This document shows positions 16,086 to 24,380 of a stretch of DNA of 64,000 bases, in pieces. The translations under genes were made by a program, and so were the position numbers. The stretch comes from Indolivaga macrotermitis. Lineage in GTDB: Bacteria; Bacteroidota; Bacteroidia; Bacteroidales; Dysgonomonadaceae. The stretch spans positions 62,001 through 126,000 of the forward strand of contig NZ_FQUC01000010.1 in the NCBI RefSeq assembly GCF_900128985.1, in the 5' to 3' direction. The number at the start of each line of letters is the position of its first letter. Positions within the stretch are counted from its first letter, which is position 1. A model generated the notes under the pieces. It made no database searches and was not told the origin of the DNA. It saw only the letters and a program-made list of their open reading frames with translations.

Positions 16086-17402
16086 TTACGAAATCAGGTG
16101 TTGGTAATACTCCTTGTTAAGGGTATAATGATCGCCGTCTTCTTCGATCAGAAGGTCGTCGAGTTCTTCGTAAAACTGTTCGTTGATACCCTCTATCAGC
16201 TGGCTTTTGAACATTCCTTTTGAATGAACGAAATTATCGACTTCATCGTATTCCAGATGGAAGTTGTTAGCTTCGAACAACTTTAGAAATTCGGTTTGTA
16301 AGGTATTGAATACTGGTGACGTGTTTTCCGTCTCCTGTACATCCTGTATATTTTGAGAGTTATCGGCTATCGCTTCGGGTTCTTCGAGATATTCGTTTAG
16401 TATATCTACTACTCCGGCTAAATCATTGCGTGCGGATTGTATTGCATCGGTATCCAGAACAATTCGCCTTTTTTCTTTAATAAAGATATTTTCGACTTTC
16501 AGTAAAGAGGAGTTTAGATATGATTTTCGCTTCTTTTTCTGCTGCAACTGGCTGAGTATTTTCTCGAATTTTTTGAGTTGTTCGGGCGTATCGAATAATA
16601 TTTTTTTGTCACGAGCTGTTACCGGCTTGTATTTAAAGTTATGATCGCTTGATAAGGTTTCGTAACAGAAGTAGCGAATGTAATATTGGAGTGAAGCGAC
16701 TTTGTCTCTTGTCACTAAAAATTTATGAGCTTTCAGGTGTATCTCCCGTTGTGCAACTTCAGTTCCATTATTTTTGATTAAAGTGTCGATATCCGCAATA
16801 AATTTTTCAACTGCTGTATATCCTGTTTCTATATCTTCATGCTTGGTCTCAGATGTTTCAATCGTAGTATATTCTGCCTCTATAGCTTGATAAAAGTTTT
16901 TCCATCTTTCAGAATCATGTTCGTTCAGTTTCCTGTTTTCTTCTTCGTTCAGTCCAGAAAATTGAGGGATAAGTGAATCTATAACCTTTTTTATCTCGTC
17001 GGGTACTTTCGATTCTATTTCGGCTATTTTGGTATGGTAAGGCAGCTTTACTTTGAGTGCTACCTTCAGTACGTATATTGTATAGTTGAAAATGTCTAGA
17101 TAGCCTTCCAGCCCGATATAGCGTTCATTCGTATGGTTTGGTAGTTCAGCCCGGAGATATTGTAAGAACAAATAAAAGGCTCTAAGCTTGAAGAAATGGA
17201 CGTAAAAAAAACGCTCACCCCGGGTCTTTTCCGACAGGTAGCTCATTATTTCCTCTTCTTTTTTGGTCATATCACATCCACCCCGTATTTCCTTCATCCA
17301 CTCGTCGGCGTGGGCAGGTCTTTCCCTTACTGTAGAATACAGGAACCACATAAACCAAAGAGCAGGCAGAGCGAAAAAGATACTAAAAAAGAACATCCCC
17401 AT
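16086..17402 (-). CDS. Membrane-anchored protein with TerB_C-like C-terminus
   Basis: 438 residues. One N-terminal membrane helix (residues ~4-25, MFFFSIFFALPALWFMWFLY), then a helical region of ~280 residues with many charged residues. The last ~125 residues have the TerB_C pattern: RRIVLDTDAIQSARNDLAGVV, later FLKLFEANNFHLEYDEVDNF, GMFKSQLIEGINEQFYEELDDLLIEEDGDHYTLNKEY, in which 'le.iNe...e..dd.liee.g..' is the family core. TerB_C proteins occur in Ter-linked stress and defence operons. The anchor suggests the complex is held at the inner membrane facing the cytoplasm. First gene of the operon. The TerB_C assignment is by pattern, not profile search. Confidence 0.65.
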   Translation of the reverse strand: MGMFFFSIFFALPALWFMWFLYSTVRERPAHADEWMKEIRGGCDMTKKEEEIMSYLSEKTRGERFFYVHFFKLRAFYLFLQYLRAELPNHTNERYIGLEGYLDIFNYTIYVLKVALKVKLPYHTKIAEIESKVPDEIKKVIDSLIPQFSGLNEEENRKLNEHDSERWKNFYQAIEAEYTTIETSETKHEDIETGYTAVEKFIADIDTLIKNNGTEVAQREIHLKAHKFLVTRDKVASLQYYIRYFCYETLSSDHNFKYKPVTARDKKILFDTPEQLKKFEKILSQLQQKKKRKSYLNSSLLKVENIFIKEKRRIVLDTDAIQSARNDLAGVVDILNEYLEEPEAIADNSQNIQDVQETENTSPVFNTLQTEFLKLFEANNFHLEYDEVDNFVHSKGMFKSQLIEGINEQFYEELDDLLIEEDGDHYTLNKEYYQHLIS

Positions 17403-17828
17403 AATTCATAAAAAGCGTGTGGATGGTCAAAGATAATGAATTCTGATGATTTTCAAGGTGTCAGGTCTTTTTACATCTTTAGACAAATACATCGAAATAT
17501 TAAACCTGTTGAGGGAAATCATAGGGGGATGTATTGTGTTTTATCTATTATATATAAAGAGGGGCCTTTGATATATTGAAGCTAAAAGCTAAAAATGAAA
17601 AACTGAAAATTAAGAATAAAAAAATATTCAAAAACAGTGTCACTTTTGTCACCTTTGTCACTTTATATGATGTTTGATGCTGATTCTTAGTTCGATAAAA
17701 AGGTGACAGCCTAAACAAAAAAGTGACACAAAGTATACACAAGGTGTATAAGTTTGTTTACTTTGTGATTTTTTAGGGAAAGCATGGACTCATTATATAA
17801 AATACTCAACTTACTATAATCGACATTT
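17403..17828. other. Intergenic region with GTCAC/GTGAC repeat cluster
   Basis: No gene I can support. It holds three GTCAC copies 9 bases apart (17639, 17648, 17657) followed by two inverted copies, GTGAC (17703, 17723), 20 bases apart. They can form alternative stems. The region separates the divergent TerB_C-like and ABC transporter genes. Confidence 0.5.
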
Positions 17829-18734
17829 ATGATATATCTTGAAGCAAGAAACGTAGTAAAGCAATACGCAGAGCATACCGCCCTGAGCGGAGTCAGCCTG
17901 CAAGTGCCCAAAGGTTGTGTTTATGGTTTGTTGGGACCCAACGGTGCCGGCAAAACTACATTGATACGCATTATCAACCGCATAACTGCACCTGATAGTG
18001 GGGAGGTACTGATAGAAGGGCATCCGTCGCAGGCATCGGACATTTATAAGATCGGCTATTTGCCCGAAGAAAGAGGATTGTACAAGAAAATGAAGGTTGG
18101 CGAACATGCCGTATTTTTGGCCCAGCTGAAAGGTTTAAGCAAACGTGATGCGGAACAGAAAATAGCTTTCTGGTTCGATAAATTCGATATTACCTCATGG
18201 AAGAACAAGAAGGTGGAAGAATTATCGAAAGGTATGCAACAGAAGGTACAGTTTATCGCTACCGTTATTCATGACCCTGAGCTTTTGATTCTGGACGAGC
18301 CTTTCAGTGGTTTTGACCCTGTGAATGCCGAGTTGTTGAAAAGGGAAATATTAGAACTGAAGGCGAAAGGCAAAACGATTATCCTATCGACCCACAATAT
18401 GGAATCGGTGGAGACTCTTTGCGACGAAATCACACTTATCAATAAATCGCAGGCAGTGCTGCAAGGCAATGTAAAAGACATTAAAGAAAAGTATAAGACC
18501 GACGAATTTAATGTGGTTGTTAAGGGTAATTCTTTTGATATCGATTCGGGGCTGTTTTCGGTAGAAGCACAGGAAATGAATGAGGGCATCACCGGCGTCC
18601 GTATCAAAAAATCGCAGGACGTGTCGAACTCCCGGGTTATCGGCGAGATATCCGGTAAATACGAGGTTGTCTCATTCAATGAGATTCTGCCATCGATGAA
18701 CGAAATATTCATTCAAACTGTAACAAACAAATGA
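17829..18734 (+). CDS. ABC transporter ATP-binding protein (NatA-like)
   Basis: 301 residues. Walker A GPNGAGKTT near residue 37, signature motif LSKGMQQKVQ, Walker B LLILDEPFSGFDPVN and the H-loop LSTHNMESVE. After ~210 residues of nucleotide-binding domain comes a ~90-residue C-terminal extension typical of NatA/YhaQ-type exporters, including GEISGKYEVVSFNEILPSMNEIFI. It powers export with the permease encoded by the next gene, whose ATG overlaps this stop codon by four bases (ATGA). The substrate is not evident; Na+ export or lipid/peptide export are known roles of relatives. Confidence 0.93.
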   Translation: MIYLEARNVVKQYAEHTALSGVSLQVPKGCVYGLLGPNGAGKTTLIRIINRITAPDSGEVLIEGHPSQASDIYKIGYLPEERGLYKKMKVGEHAVFLAQLKGLSKRDAEQKIAFWFDKFDITSWKNKKVEELSKGMQQKVQFIATVIHDPELLILDEPFSGFDPVNAELLKREILELKAKGKTIILSTHNMESVETLCDEITLINKSQAVLQGNVKDIKEKYKTDEFNVVVKGNSFDIDSGLFSVEAQEMNEGITGVRIKKSQDVSNSRVIGEISGKYEVVSFNEILPSMNEIFIQTVTNK

Positions 18735-20014
18735 AAGCGCTCAAACTGATTATACAAAGGGAATATCTGACCCGTATCAAGAAAAAGTCGTTCCTGATAT
18801 TAACGATACTAATGCCGGCTATATTTATCGGCGTAATATTTCTTCCTATCTGGCTATCCGGAATCAAGGATTCGGAGGCTAAGCATATTGCTGTTATCGA
18901 TCCTACCGGTAAATATGCGTCTCACCTGCAATCGTCGGACGAATACAAGTTTGATATTACCGATCATAATCCCGGGCATCTGGTTAGTGAAGGCGGGTCT
19001 GAATTGTATGGTATTCTTCAGGTCACCGATGATTTGTCCGTTAATCCGAAAGCCATTACTTTCTATTCGGAGAAACAAGCACCTATCGGGCTGCTCAGTT
19101 ATATTAATTCAACCCTTTCGGAAGTAGTAAAGTCCGAAAAGCTTTCTACTCTATCCAGCCGTGACAATATCGACCCGAAGGTTCTAACCGAAATAAGGGA
19201 GATAACACAAAGCCGGAATAATGTGAGTGTAACTACTATGCGTTGGGATGAAAACGGTGCGGAGAAGGAAACTTCAACAGCCATAGCATCCGGTATCGGA
19301 GGAGTAATCACTCTGCTGATGTACATGTTTATACTGATGTATGGGGCTATGGTAATGAATGGTGTTGTGGAAGAGAAAAGCAACCGCATTGTGGAAGTGC
19401 TGATATCATCGGTTCGCCCGTTCGATCTGATGATGGGTAAGATTATCGGTATAGGGTTGGTCGGGCTGACTCAGCTTCTTATCTGGGCTGTTTTGTTGGG
19501 TGTGGTGTCGGCATCTGCGGGAACTTGGCTCACTTCTTCGGGGATGAGTGATGCAGCTCCGATGTTGACTAATATGGAATTACTGTTCTCTGTCAACTGG
19601 ATCGAGATTTTGATCTGTTTCCTGCTCTTCTTTGTTGGAGGATACCTTATTTATGCATCTATTTTTGCTATTATCGGTGCGGCAGTAGACAATGCACAAG
19701 ATACCCAGCAATTTGTGATGCCTGTGACCCTTATATTTATATTTGCCCTATATGTCGGTATATATAGTATACAAAATCCCGACGGTCCGCTGGCGTTCTG
19801 GTGTTCGCTTATCCCTATTACATCGCCTATCGTAATGATGGTACGTATACCTTTCGGCGTGCCGCTCTGGCAAGAGGTGTTATCTGTGGCTATTCTTTAC
19901 ATATCCATTGTGCTGGTTGTCAAATTCGCAGCCAAAATATACAGGGTGGGTATATTGATGTACGGAAAGAAACCGAGCATGAAAGAAATTATCAAATGGT
20001 TCTCTTATAAATGA
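18731..20014 (+). CDS. ABC-2 type transporter permease (NatB-like)
   Basis: 427 residues. An N-terminal membrane helix (SFLILTILMPAIFIGVIFL), a ~150-residue extracytoplasmic domain, then five to six membrane helices from residue ~185: ITLLMYMFILMYGAMVMNGVVEEKSNRIVEVLISSVRPFDLMMGKIIGIG carries the ABC-2 coupling motif EEKxxRxxEVLxSSxxxxxLMxGK. It is the membrane partner of the upstream ATPase by 4-base overlap and family pairing. Common as an uncharacterised exporter in Bacteroidetes. Confidence 0.93.
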   Translation: MKALKLIIQREYLTRIKKKSFLILTILMPAIFIGVIFLPIWLSGIKDSEAKHIAVIDPTGKYASHLQSSDEYKFDITDHNPGHLVSEGGSELYGILQVTDDLSVNPKAITFYSEKQAPIGLLSYINSTLSEVVKSEKLSTLSSRDNIDPKVLTEIREITQSRNNVSVTTMRWDENGAEKETSTAIASGIGGVITLLMYMFILMYGAMVMNGVVEEKSNRIVEVLISSVRPFDLMMGKIIGIGLVGLTQLLIWAVLLGVVSASAGTWLTSSGMSDAAPMLTNMELLFSVNWIEILICFLLFFVGGYLIYASIFAIIGAAVDNAQDTQQFVMPVTLIFIFALYVGIYSIQNPDGPLAFWCSLIPITSPIVMMVRIPFGVPLWQEVLSVAILYISIVLVVKFAAKIYRVGILMYGKKPSMKEIIKWFSYK

Positions 20015-20037
20015 AGCCGGTTGAGGGCTTTTATTCG

Positions 20038-20045
20038 TATCTTTG
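20038..20045 (+). promoter_or_regulatory. Putative -7 promoter element of the BASS-type transporter gene
   Basis: TATCTTTG, 23 bases before the ATG at 20069, so the gene need not depend on the ABC transporter transcript. Confidence 0.5.
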
Positions 20046-20068
20046 CCTGCGCTTAGAGAAAGACAATC

Positions 20069-20962
20069 ATGACGTTGAAGAATATTAAATCCTATATGAT
20101 GCCGATATCTATGTCTATCGGCATTGTTTTTTATCCGGTATTAAGCCAGTTGGGATTTTTGACCCCATACCTTATATTCTTTATGTTGTTGCTCTCGTAC
20201 TCGAACCTGTCGTTCCGTACGATCCGGTTTAGTAAACTGCACTTTTGGCTTCTGGGTATACAACTGATAGGTAGTGTTGTTGTATACGGCTTGTTATCCT
20301 CTTTAGTAGACCCTATAGTGGCTCAGGGTGTAATGATATGTGTATTGGCTCCGACGGCCACTTCGGCTGTGGTTATAACAGGGATGCTCGATGGTAATAT
20401 GTCGAGTCTTACGGCTTATAGCCTCTTAAGTAATCTGGCGGTAGCTGTAGTTGCTCCTGTACTGTTTACCCTGATCGGGAACAATCAGGGGGAAATGTCG
20501 TTCATAGCCGAATTCTGGGAAATAGGTCAGCGAATCTTTGTCCTTTTGCTGTTGCCATTCATTATATCTATTGTAATTAGCCAGGTGTCACCACGTACAC
20601 ACAGCTTTATCCGTAAGCAAAAATCAATGTCTTTTTATTTGTGGAATATTGCCCTGATTATAGTAACAGCGCGTACTGTCCTTTTTCTGCTTACAGAAGG
20701 GCAAGGACATTTTCTACTTGTATGTCTTATATTCTTCTTGGCTTTTGTTGTATGTGCGGGCCAGTTTTTGACCGGCCGGAAACTCGGTCGGAAGTATGAC
20801 GATACAGTGGCCGGAGGGCAGGGGCTGGGCCAGAAAAACACAATCCTTGCTATATGGATGGCTCAGTCGTATCTCAATCCGATATCATCTATCGGACCCG
20901 GAGCATATATCTTATGGCAAAATATGATCAATTCGTATCAAGTGTGGCGTAAACACCACTGA
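20069..20962 (+). CDS. Bile acid:sodium symporter (BASS) family-like transporter
   Basis: 297 residues with about nine hydrophobic helices. The two crossover signatures of the BASS fold are visible: VMICVLAPTATSAVVITGMLDGNMSSLTAYSLLSNL around residues 90-125, and GGQGLGQKNTILAIWMAQSYLNPISSIGPGAYILWQN near the C-terminus. BASS proteins move organic anions with Na+. Here the second motif (GQKNT...N..S...P) is well preserved. The substrate is unknown; bile acids, pantoate and other acids are known for relatives. Single gene. Confidence 0.82.
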   Translation: MTLKNIKSYMMPISMSIGIVFYPVLSQLGFLTPYLIFFMLLLSYSNLSFRTIRFSKLHFWLLGIQLIGSVVVYGLLSSLVDPIVAQGVMICVLAPTATSAVVITGMLDGNMSSLTAYSLLSNLAVAVVAPVLFTLIGNNQGEMSFIAEFWEIGQRIFVLLLLPFIISIVISQVSPRTHSFIRKQKSMSFYLWNIALIIVTARTVLFLLTEGQGHFLLVCLIFFLAFVVCAGQFLTGRKLGRKYDDTVAGGQGLGQKNTILAIWMAQSYLNPISSIGPGAYILWQNMINSYQVWRKHH

Positions 20963-21020
20963 ATCTGAGACATTGAGCATTCTTAACAATCCAATGCTTT
21001 GTTAATTCAAACATTATTTC

Positions 21021-21028
21021 TAGCTTTG
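21021..21028 (+). promoter_or_regulatory. Putative -7 promoter element of the secreted protein at 21144
   Basis: TAGCTTTG, giving a 5' leader of about 110 bases with no clear structure. Confidence 0.4.
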
Positions 21029-21143
21029 TAGGCTGGAAGTGTGTCTGGATATTTAGTAAAGACACTGTGCGAACTAATCCTCTAAGAACAACAACGTATA
21101 GGTATTTTTTATAATAAGGCACAACCGTATTGAAACAAGGAAT

Positions 21144-22253
21144 ATGAAAAAACTCTCTATAATATTATTCTCGCTGGCTTTGACATCTACTCTTTTTGCC
21201 CAAAATACGACAGGCAATCAGACAAATGTTAATAATGAAGAGCAATTCGAGAATAAGATTAAGCAATCAAGCAACTTCTACATCAATTCAGACGGATTGG
21301 TTGTATATAAGCGAAGTAGTGCAGCTACTACGCAGGAGGAAGTTCCTGCTAAGAATGATACTACGGCAGCACAAAAGGAAGAATCAGGACAAACCGGAAC
21401 ATACTCAAACTCAACAGTGTCAACTCAGAATCAAGTGAGTGATACTCCTGTTATTATACGTAAAAGCGCATATGATAACAATGCATCGCAAGCTCCTTCA
21501 AGAGTTGAGAGCGATAACTCTGATCCGGTAATAACACGTCCGGTAAAGAAAGAGCCTGTAAATTATGCTTCTTCGCCCGAAGAACCGGTAGCAGTACCGG
21601 TGAGGTCTTCGAGCGTACCTCCGGCTGTGGCAGCAGGAGCTGTTAAAAAAGAAGCTCTTACTGTAGATGAATCTATAAGAATAAACAGCAGGCCGGTGAA
21701 TGTTAACAGTATGGAAGATGAAACTGTTAATTACGGAGCTATCACTCCTGCGCCTTCAAAAGTAAACGAATCTAAGGCTGACCCCAAAAAGGAATATAGA
21801 AAATACAGCGAAAGAGGGTATGAAAAACGCCAGCCACAATATAAGAGTATAGAGGAAGCGGCTTTGGCTGTAGAAGAGATGATAGATGAGCTAAAGAAGA
21901 AACAAAGCCAAACGACAACTGCAAAATCGATGTCATCTAGATTGTCGACAGGTGCGAACCGTGCGGCGCTGCGTAAAAAACCTCTTAGTAATAGTACAAT
22001 GAATGCTTCCGGTTATGGATATACAGATACTTCTGCCCAGCCAAAACCTGCAGAAACAGTACAGGCTCCTGATAATGATTGGGGCGAAGAACCTACATAC
22101 TATATTAATGGTACGGAAGTAGAAAGGGCTGACGTTGAACAACTCAAAAAGAAAGATATTGTAAATAAGCAATTTAAAATAAGAAATACGACTTCGGGAA
22201 ATCCCAATGGGGAAGTCTGGTACGAAGTACAAGGATATAGTAATAAGAACTAA
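21144..22253 (+). CDS. Secreted low-complexity protein, unknown
   Basis: 369 residues. Signal peptide MKKLSIILFSLALTSTLFAQ, then a long disordered stretch rich in Ser, Thr, Pro, Glu, Lys and Asn, with recurring acidic-Pro motifs such as DTPVIIRKS, DPVITRPVKKEPVN and EEPVAVPVRS. A short helical segment (YKSIEEAALAVEEMIDELKKKQ) follows, and a better-folded end WGEEPTYYINGTEVERADVEQLKKKDIVNKQFKIRNTT that may be a small domain. No known family recognised. The composition suggests a periplasmic or surface linker-type protein. It ends at a strong shared terminator. Confidence 0.7.
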   Translation: MKKLSIILFSLALTSTLFAQNTTGNQTNVNNEEQFENKIKQSSNFYINSDGLVVYKRSSAATTQEEVPAKNDTTAAQKEESGQTGTYSNSTVSTQNQVSDTPVIIRKSAYDNNASQAPSRVESDNSDPVITRPVKKEPVNYASSPEEPVAVPVRSSSVPPAVAAGAVKKEALTVDESIRINSRPVNVNSMEDETVNYGAITPAPSKVNESKADPKKEYRKYSERGYEKRQPQYKSIEEAALAVEEMIDELKKKQSQTTTAKSMSSRLSTGANRAALRKKPLSNSTMNASGYGYTDTSAQPKPAETVQAPDNDWGEEPTYYINGTEVERADVEQLKKKDIVNKQFKIRNTTSGNPNGEVWYEVQGYSNKN

Positions 22254-22289
22254 AAAAAAAGAGGTGAATTAAGATTCACCTCTTTTTTT
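22252..22289. terminator. Bidirectional terminator
   Basis: GAGGTGAAT pairs with ATTCACCTC across a 4-base loop, with A run before and T run after. It serves the secreted protein on the plus strand and the carboxylase operon on the minus strand. Confidence 0.9.
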
Positions 22290-22307
22290 ATATATCAGAG
22301 ACATACT

Positions 22308-22841
22308 TTACATATCTTTTTCCAACTCGATAAGTAGGTCGCTCTTACTGGTTGTGTCACCTTCTTTTACCAGTACCTTTTTAATGGTTCCTTTGGTGCT
22401 TGCCAGAATAGCATTCTGCATCTTCATGGCTTCGAGTATAAGGAGAGTGTCTCCTGCTTTGACCGAATCGCCTGTTTTAACAAGTACCTCGAGTATTTTA
22501 CCCGGCATAGGTGCTTTCAGTCTGATAGTTGTCGATTCACTTGCTTCGGCACTGAGCATCTTTTTGCGTCCGAGTGAGAAAGGTGTTTCGACCGAAAAAA
22601 GATAACTTACTCCATTGACCAGCAACTCATATTCGTTCTGATGGCGTGATACTATTTCGATCGGATAGCTTATTCCGTTTATAGTCATAACAGAAAAACC
22701 ATCGTCGGTAGTCTCGATAGATGCATCTAACTGTTTAGAGTCGAATGCATATTTGCCGTTCCCGCTTATTGTGATAGGATATTCTTTGGACGAAACTTTA
22801 TCTAAAGCTATAAGTGTTTTATTATTAGTACTCATATGCAT
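22308..22841 (-). CDS. Biotin carboxyl carrier subunit of acyl-CoA carboxylase
   Basis: 177 residues. The C-terminal ~75 residues are a biotinyl domain: IRLKAPMPGKILEVLVKTGDSVKAGDTLLILEAMKMQNAIL, with the biotin-accepting Lys in EAMKMQN, then GTIKKVLVKEGDTTSKSDLLIELE. The N-terminal half (residues ~1-95) is the small beta-rich scaffold found in stand-alone Bacteroidetes carriers of propionyl-CoA carboxylase or methylmalonyl-CoA decarboxylase type. Last gene of the operon with the biotin carboxylase (7-base gap) and carboxyltransferase genes. Cytoplasmic. Confidence 0.93.
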   Translation of the reverse strand: MHMSTNNKTLIALDKVSSKEYPITISGNGKYAFDSKQLDASIETTDDGFSVMTINGISYPIEIVSRHQNEYELLVNGVSYLFSVETPFSLGRKKMLSAEASESTTIRLKAPMPGKILEVLVKTGDSVKAGDTLLILEAMKMQNAILASTKGTIKKVLVKEGDTTSKSDLLIELEKDM

Positions 22842-22848
22842 TCTTTCA

Positions 22849-24351
22849 TTACATGTTATTGATTCTGTTGCGTAAAGCCCATAAGTCTATATCTTCTTTC
22901 TGTTCAGTGATGGGCTTGTTTTGCTTACCGTACTGGGATACAGCAAACAGAGCAGCAAATATTTCTTCGTCTTTCTCTACATGAACTGTCGATTCCATAT
23001 CTTTCTCGATAAATGAAGTATCGAAATTACCATTGCAAAAGATCTCGTTATGTAAAACGGCTTTATCAAACGGGATCGTTGTTTTGATCCCCTTTATCTG
23101 AAAGTCATTAAGAGCCTCCAGTGTACGTTTGATAACTGCGTTACGGTCTTCGGCATGCACTATCAGTTTTGCGATCATAGAGTCGAAGAATGGGGTGACT
23201 TCCGATCCTACAACTACGCCTTTGTCTACCCGTATACCTTCGCCTTCGGGTAAGCGTAGAGCTTTAATCATACCTGTGCAAGGCGAGAAGTTAGATTGCA
23301 CATCTTCTGCATTGATACGACATTCGATAGCCCATCCGTTTAACTTAACTTCTTCCTGTGTGATAGGAAGTTTTTCGCCGTTGGCAATACGTATCTGAAG
23401 CTCAATCAGGTCTAATCCTGTGATCATTTCGGTAACAGGATGCTCGACCTGTACACGGGTATTCATTTCCATAAAGAAGAAATCCCCGTGCTTATCAAGT
23501 AGAAATTCTACTGTTCCAAGACTTACATATCCGGCTTCGCGGGCAAGGGATACGGCAGCATCGGTGATTTTCTTCCGCAGTTTATCGTCTAGTGCAGGAG
23601 AAGGCGCTTCTTCGAGCAGCTTCTGATGCTTGCGTTGCACTGAACATTCGCGTTCCCATAGGTGGATAACATTACCGTGTGTATCGGCTACTATCTGTAC
23701 TTCGATATGTTTCGGGTTTTCGAGATATTTTTCTATAAACACAGACGGGTTATTGAATGCCGAAAGAGCTTCGGTAGATGCCGAATGGTACATTTGTTTT
23801 ATTTCAGACTGTTTACGTACGATACGCATACCACGTCCGCCACCACCGGCAACGGCTTTAATAATCAACGGGAAGCCGATTTCTTTCGAAATCTGGATAG
23901 CTTCGTCCAGAGTGTCTACACTTCCGTTACTGCCTCCCAACATCGGAACTTTGCCTTTTGCTGCTATTTCCTTAGCAATAACCTTGTCTCCCATATTCTG
24001 GATAATACGGGGTGAGGGGCCGATAAATATAATTCCTTCTTCGGTACAGCGGATAGCGAATTGTGCATTTTCCGACAGATAACCGTATCCGGGATGTATA
24101 GCATCTATTTTATTACGTTTGGCAAGTAATACAAGGCTTTCGATATCGAGAAACTCAGGGACATCGTTTTTCTCCCTGTCGGGAAAGTCTACCACCTTGT
24201 CGACCTGTGTCAGATAATAAGCATTAGGTTCTTTCACTGTACGGATACCAACCGGGGTGATACCCATCTTACGGGCGGTTTGGGCTATACGTATAGCAAT
24301 TTCGCCTCTATTGGCTATTAGTATCGATTTTATCTTATCTTTATTTTTCAT
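22849..24351 (-). CDS. Biotin carboxylase subunit of acyl-CoA carboxylase
   Basis: 500 residues. ATP-grasp enzyme that carboxylates biotin with bicarbonate and ATP. Seen: SILIANRGEIAIRIAQTARKMG at the start, HPGYGYLSENAQFA, the glycine-rich ATP loop IIKAVAGGGGRGMRIV, EKYLENPKHIEVQI, ERECSVQRKHQKLLEEAPSPA, and FMEMNTRVQVEHPVTE with the catalytic residues. Length is slightly above stand-alone AccC, with ~50 extra C-terminal residues. Operon context (carboxyltransferase beta-like gene upstream, carrier downstream) points to propionyl-CoA rather than acetyl-CoA carboxylation, but this is inference. Confidence 0.95.
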   Translation of the reverse strand: MKNKDKIKSILIANRGEIAIRIAQTARKMGITPVGIRTVKEPNAYYLTQVDKVVDFPDREKNDVPEFLDIESLVLLAKRNKIDAIHPGYGYLSENAQFAIRCTEEGIIFIGPSPRIIQNMGDKVIAKEIAAKGKVPMLGGSNGSVDTLDEAIQISKEIGFPLIIKAVAGGGGRGMRIVRKQSEIKQMYHSASTEALSAFNNPSVFIEKYLENPKHIEVQIVADTHGNVIHLWERECSVQRKHQKLLEEAPSPALDDKLRKKITDAAVSLAREAGYVSLGTVEFLLDKHGDFFFMEMNTRVQVEHPVTEMITGLDLIELQIRIANGEKLPITQEEVKLNGWAIECRINAEDVQSNFSPCTGMIKALRLPEGEGIRVDKGVVVGSEVTPFFDSMIAKLIVHAEDRNAVIKRTLEALNDFQIKGIKTTIPFDKAVLHNEIFCNGNFDTSFIEKDMESTVHVEKDEEIFAALFAVSQYGKQNKPITEQKEDIDLWALRNRINNM

Positions 24352-24380
24352 CCTTCTTCATTATTTAGATAACCTGTCTT

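Noticed and set aside
12911-17402. A classical tellurite resistance (ter) operon
   Set aside because: No TerC, TerD, TerZ or TerY-like genes; only TerB_C-like and TelA elements are present.
17548-17742. 64-codon minus-strand frame containing a KVTKVTKVT stretch
   Set aside because: The stretch is simply the translated GTCAC repeat cluster; no promoter, no family, and a hydrophobic low-complexity product.
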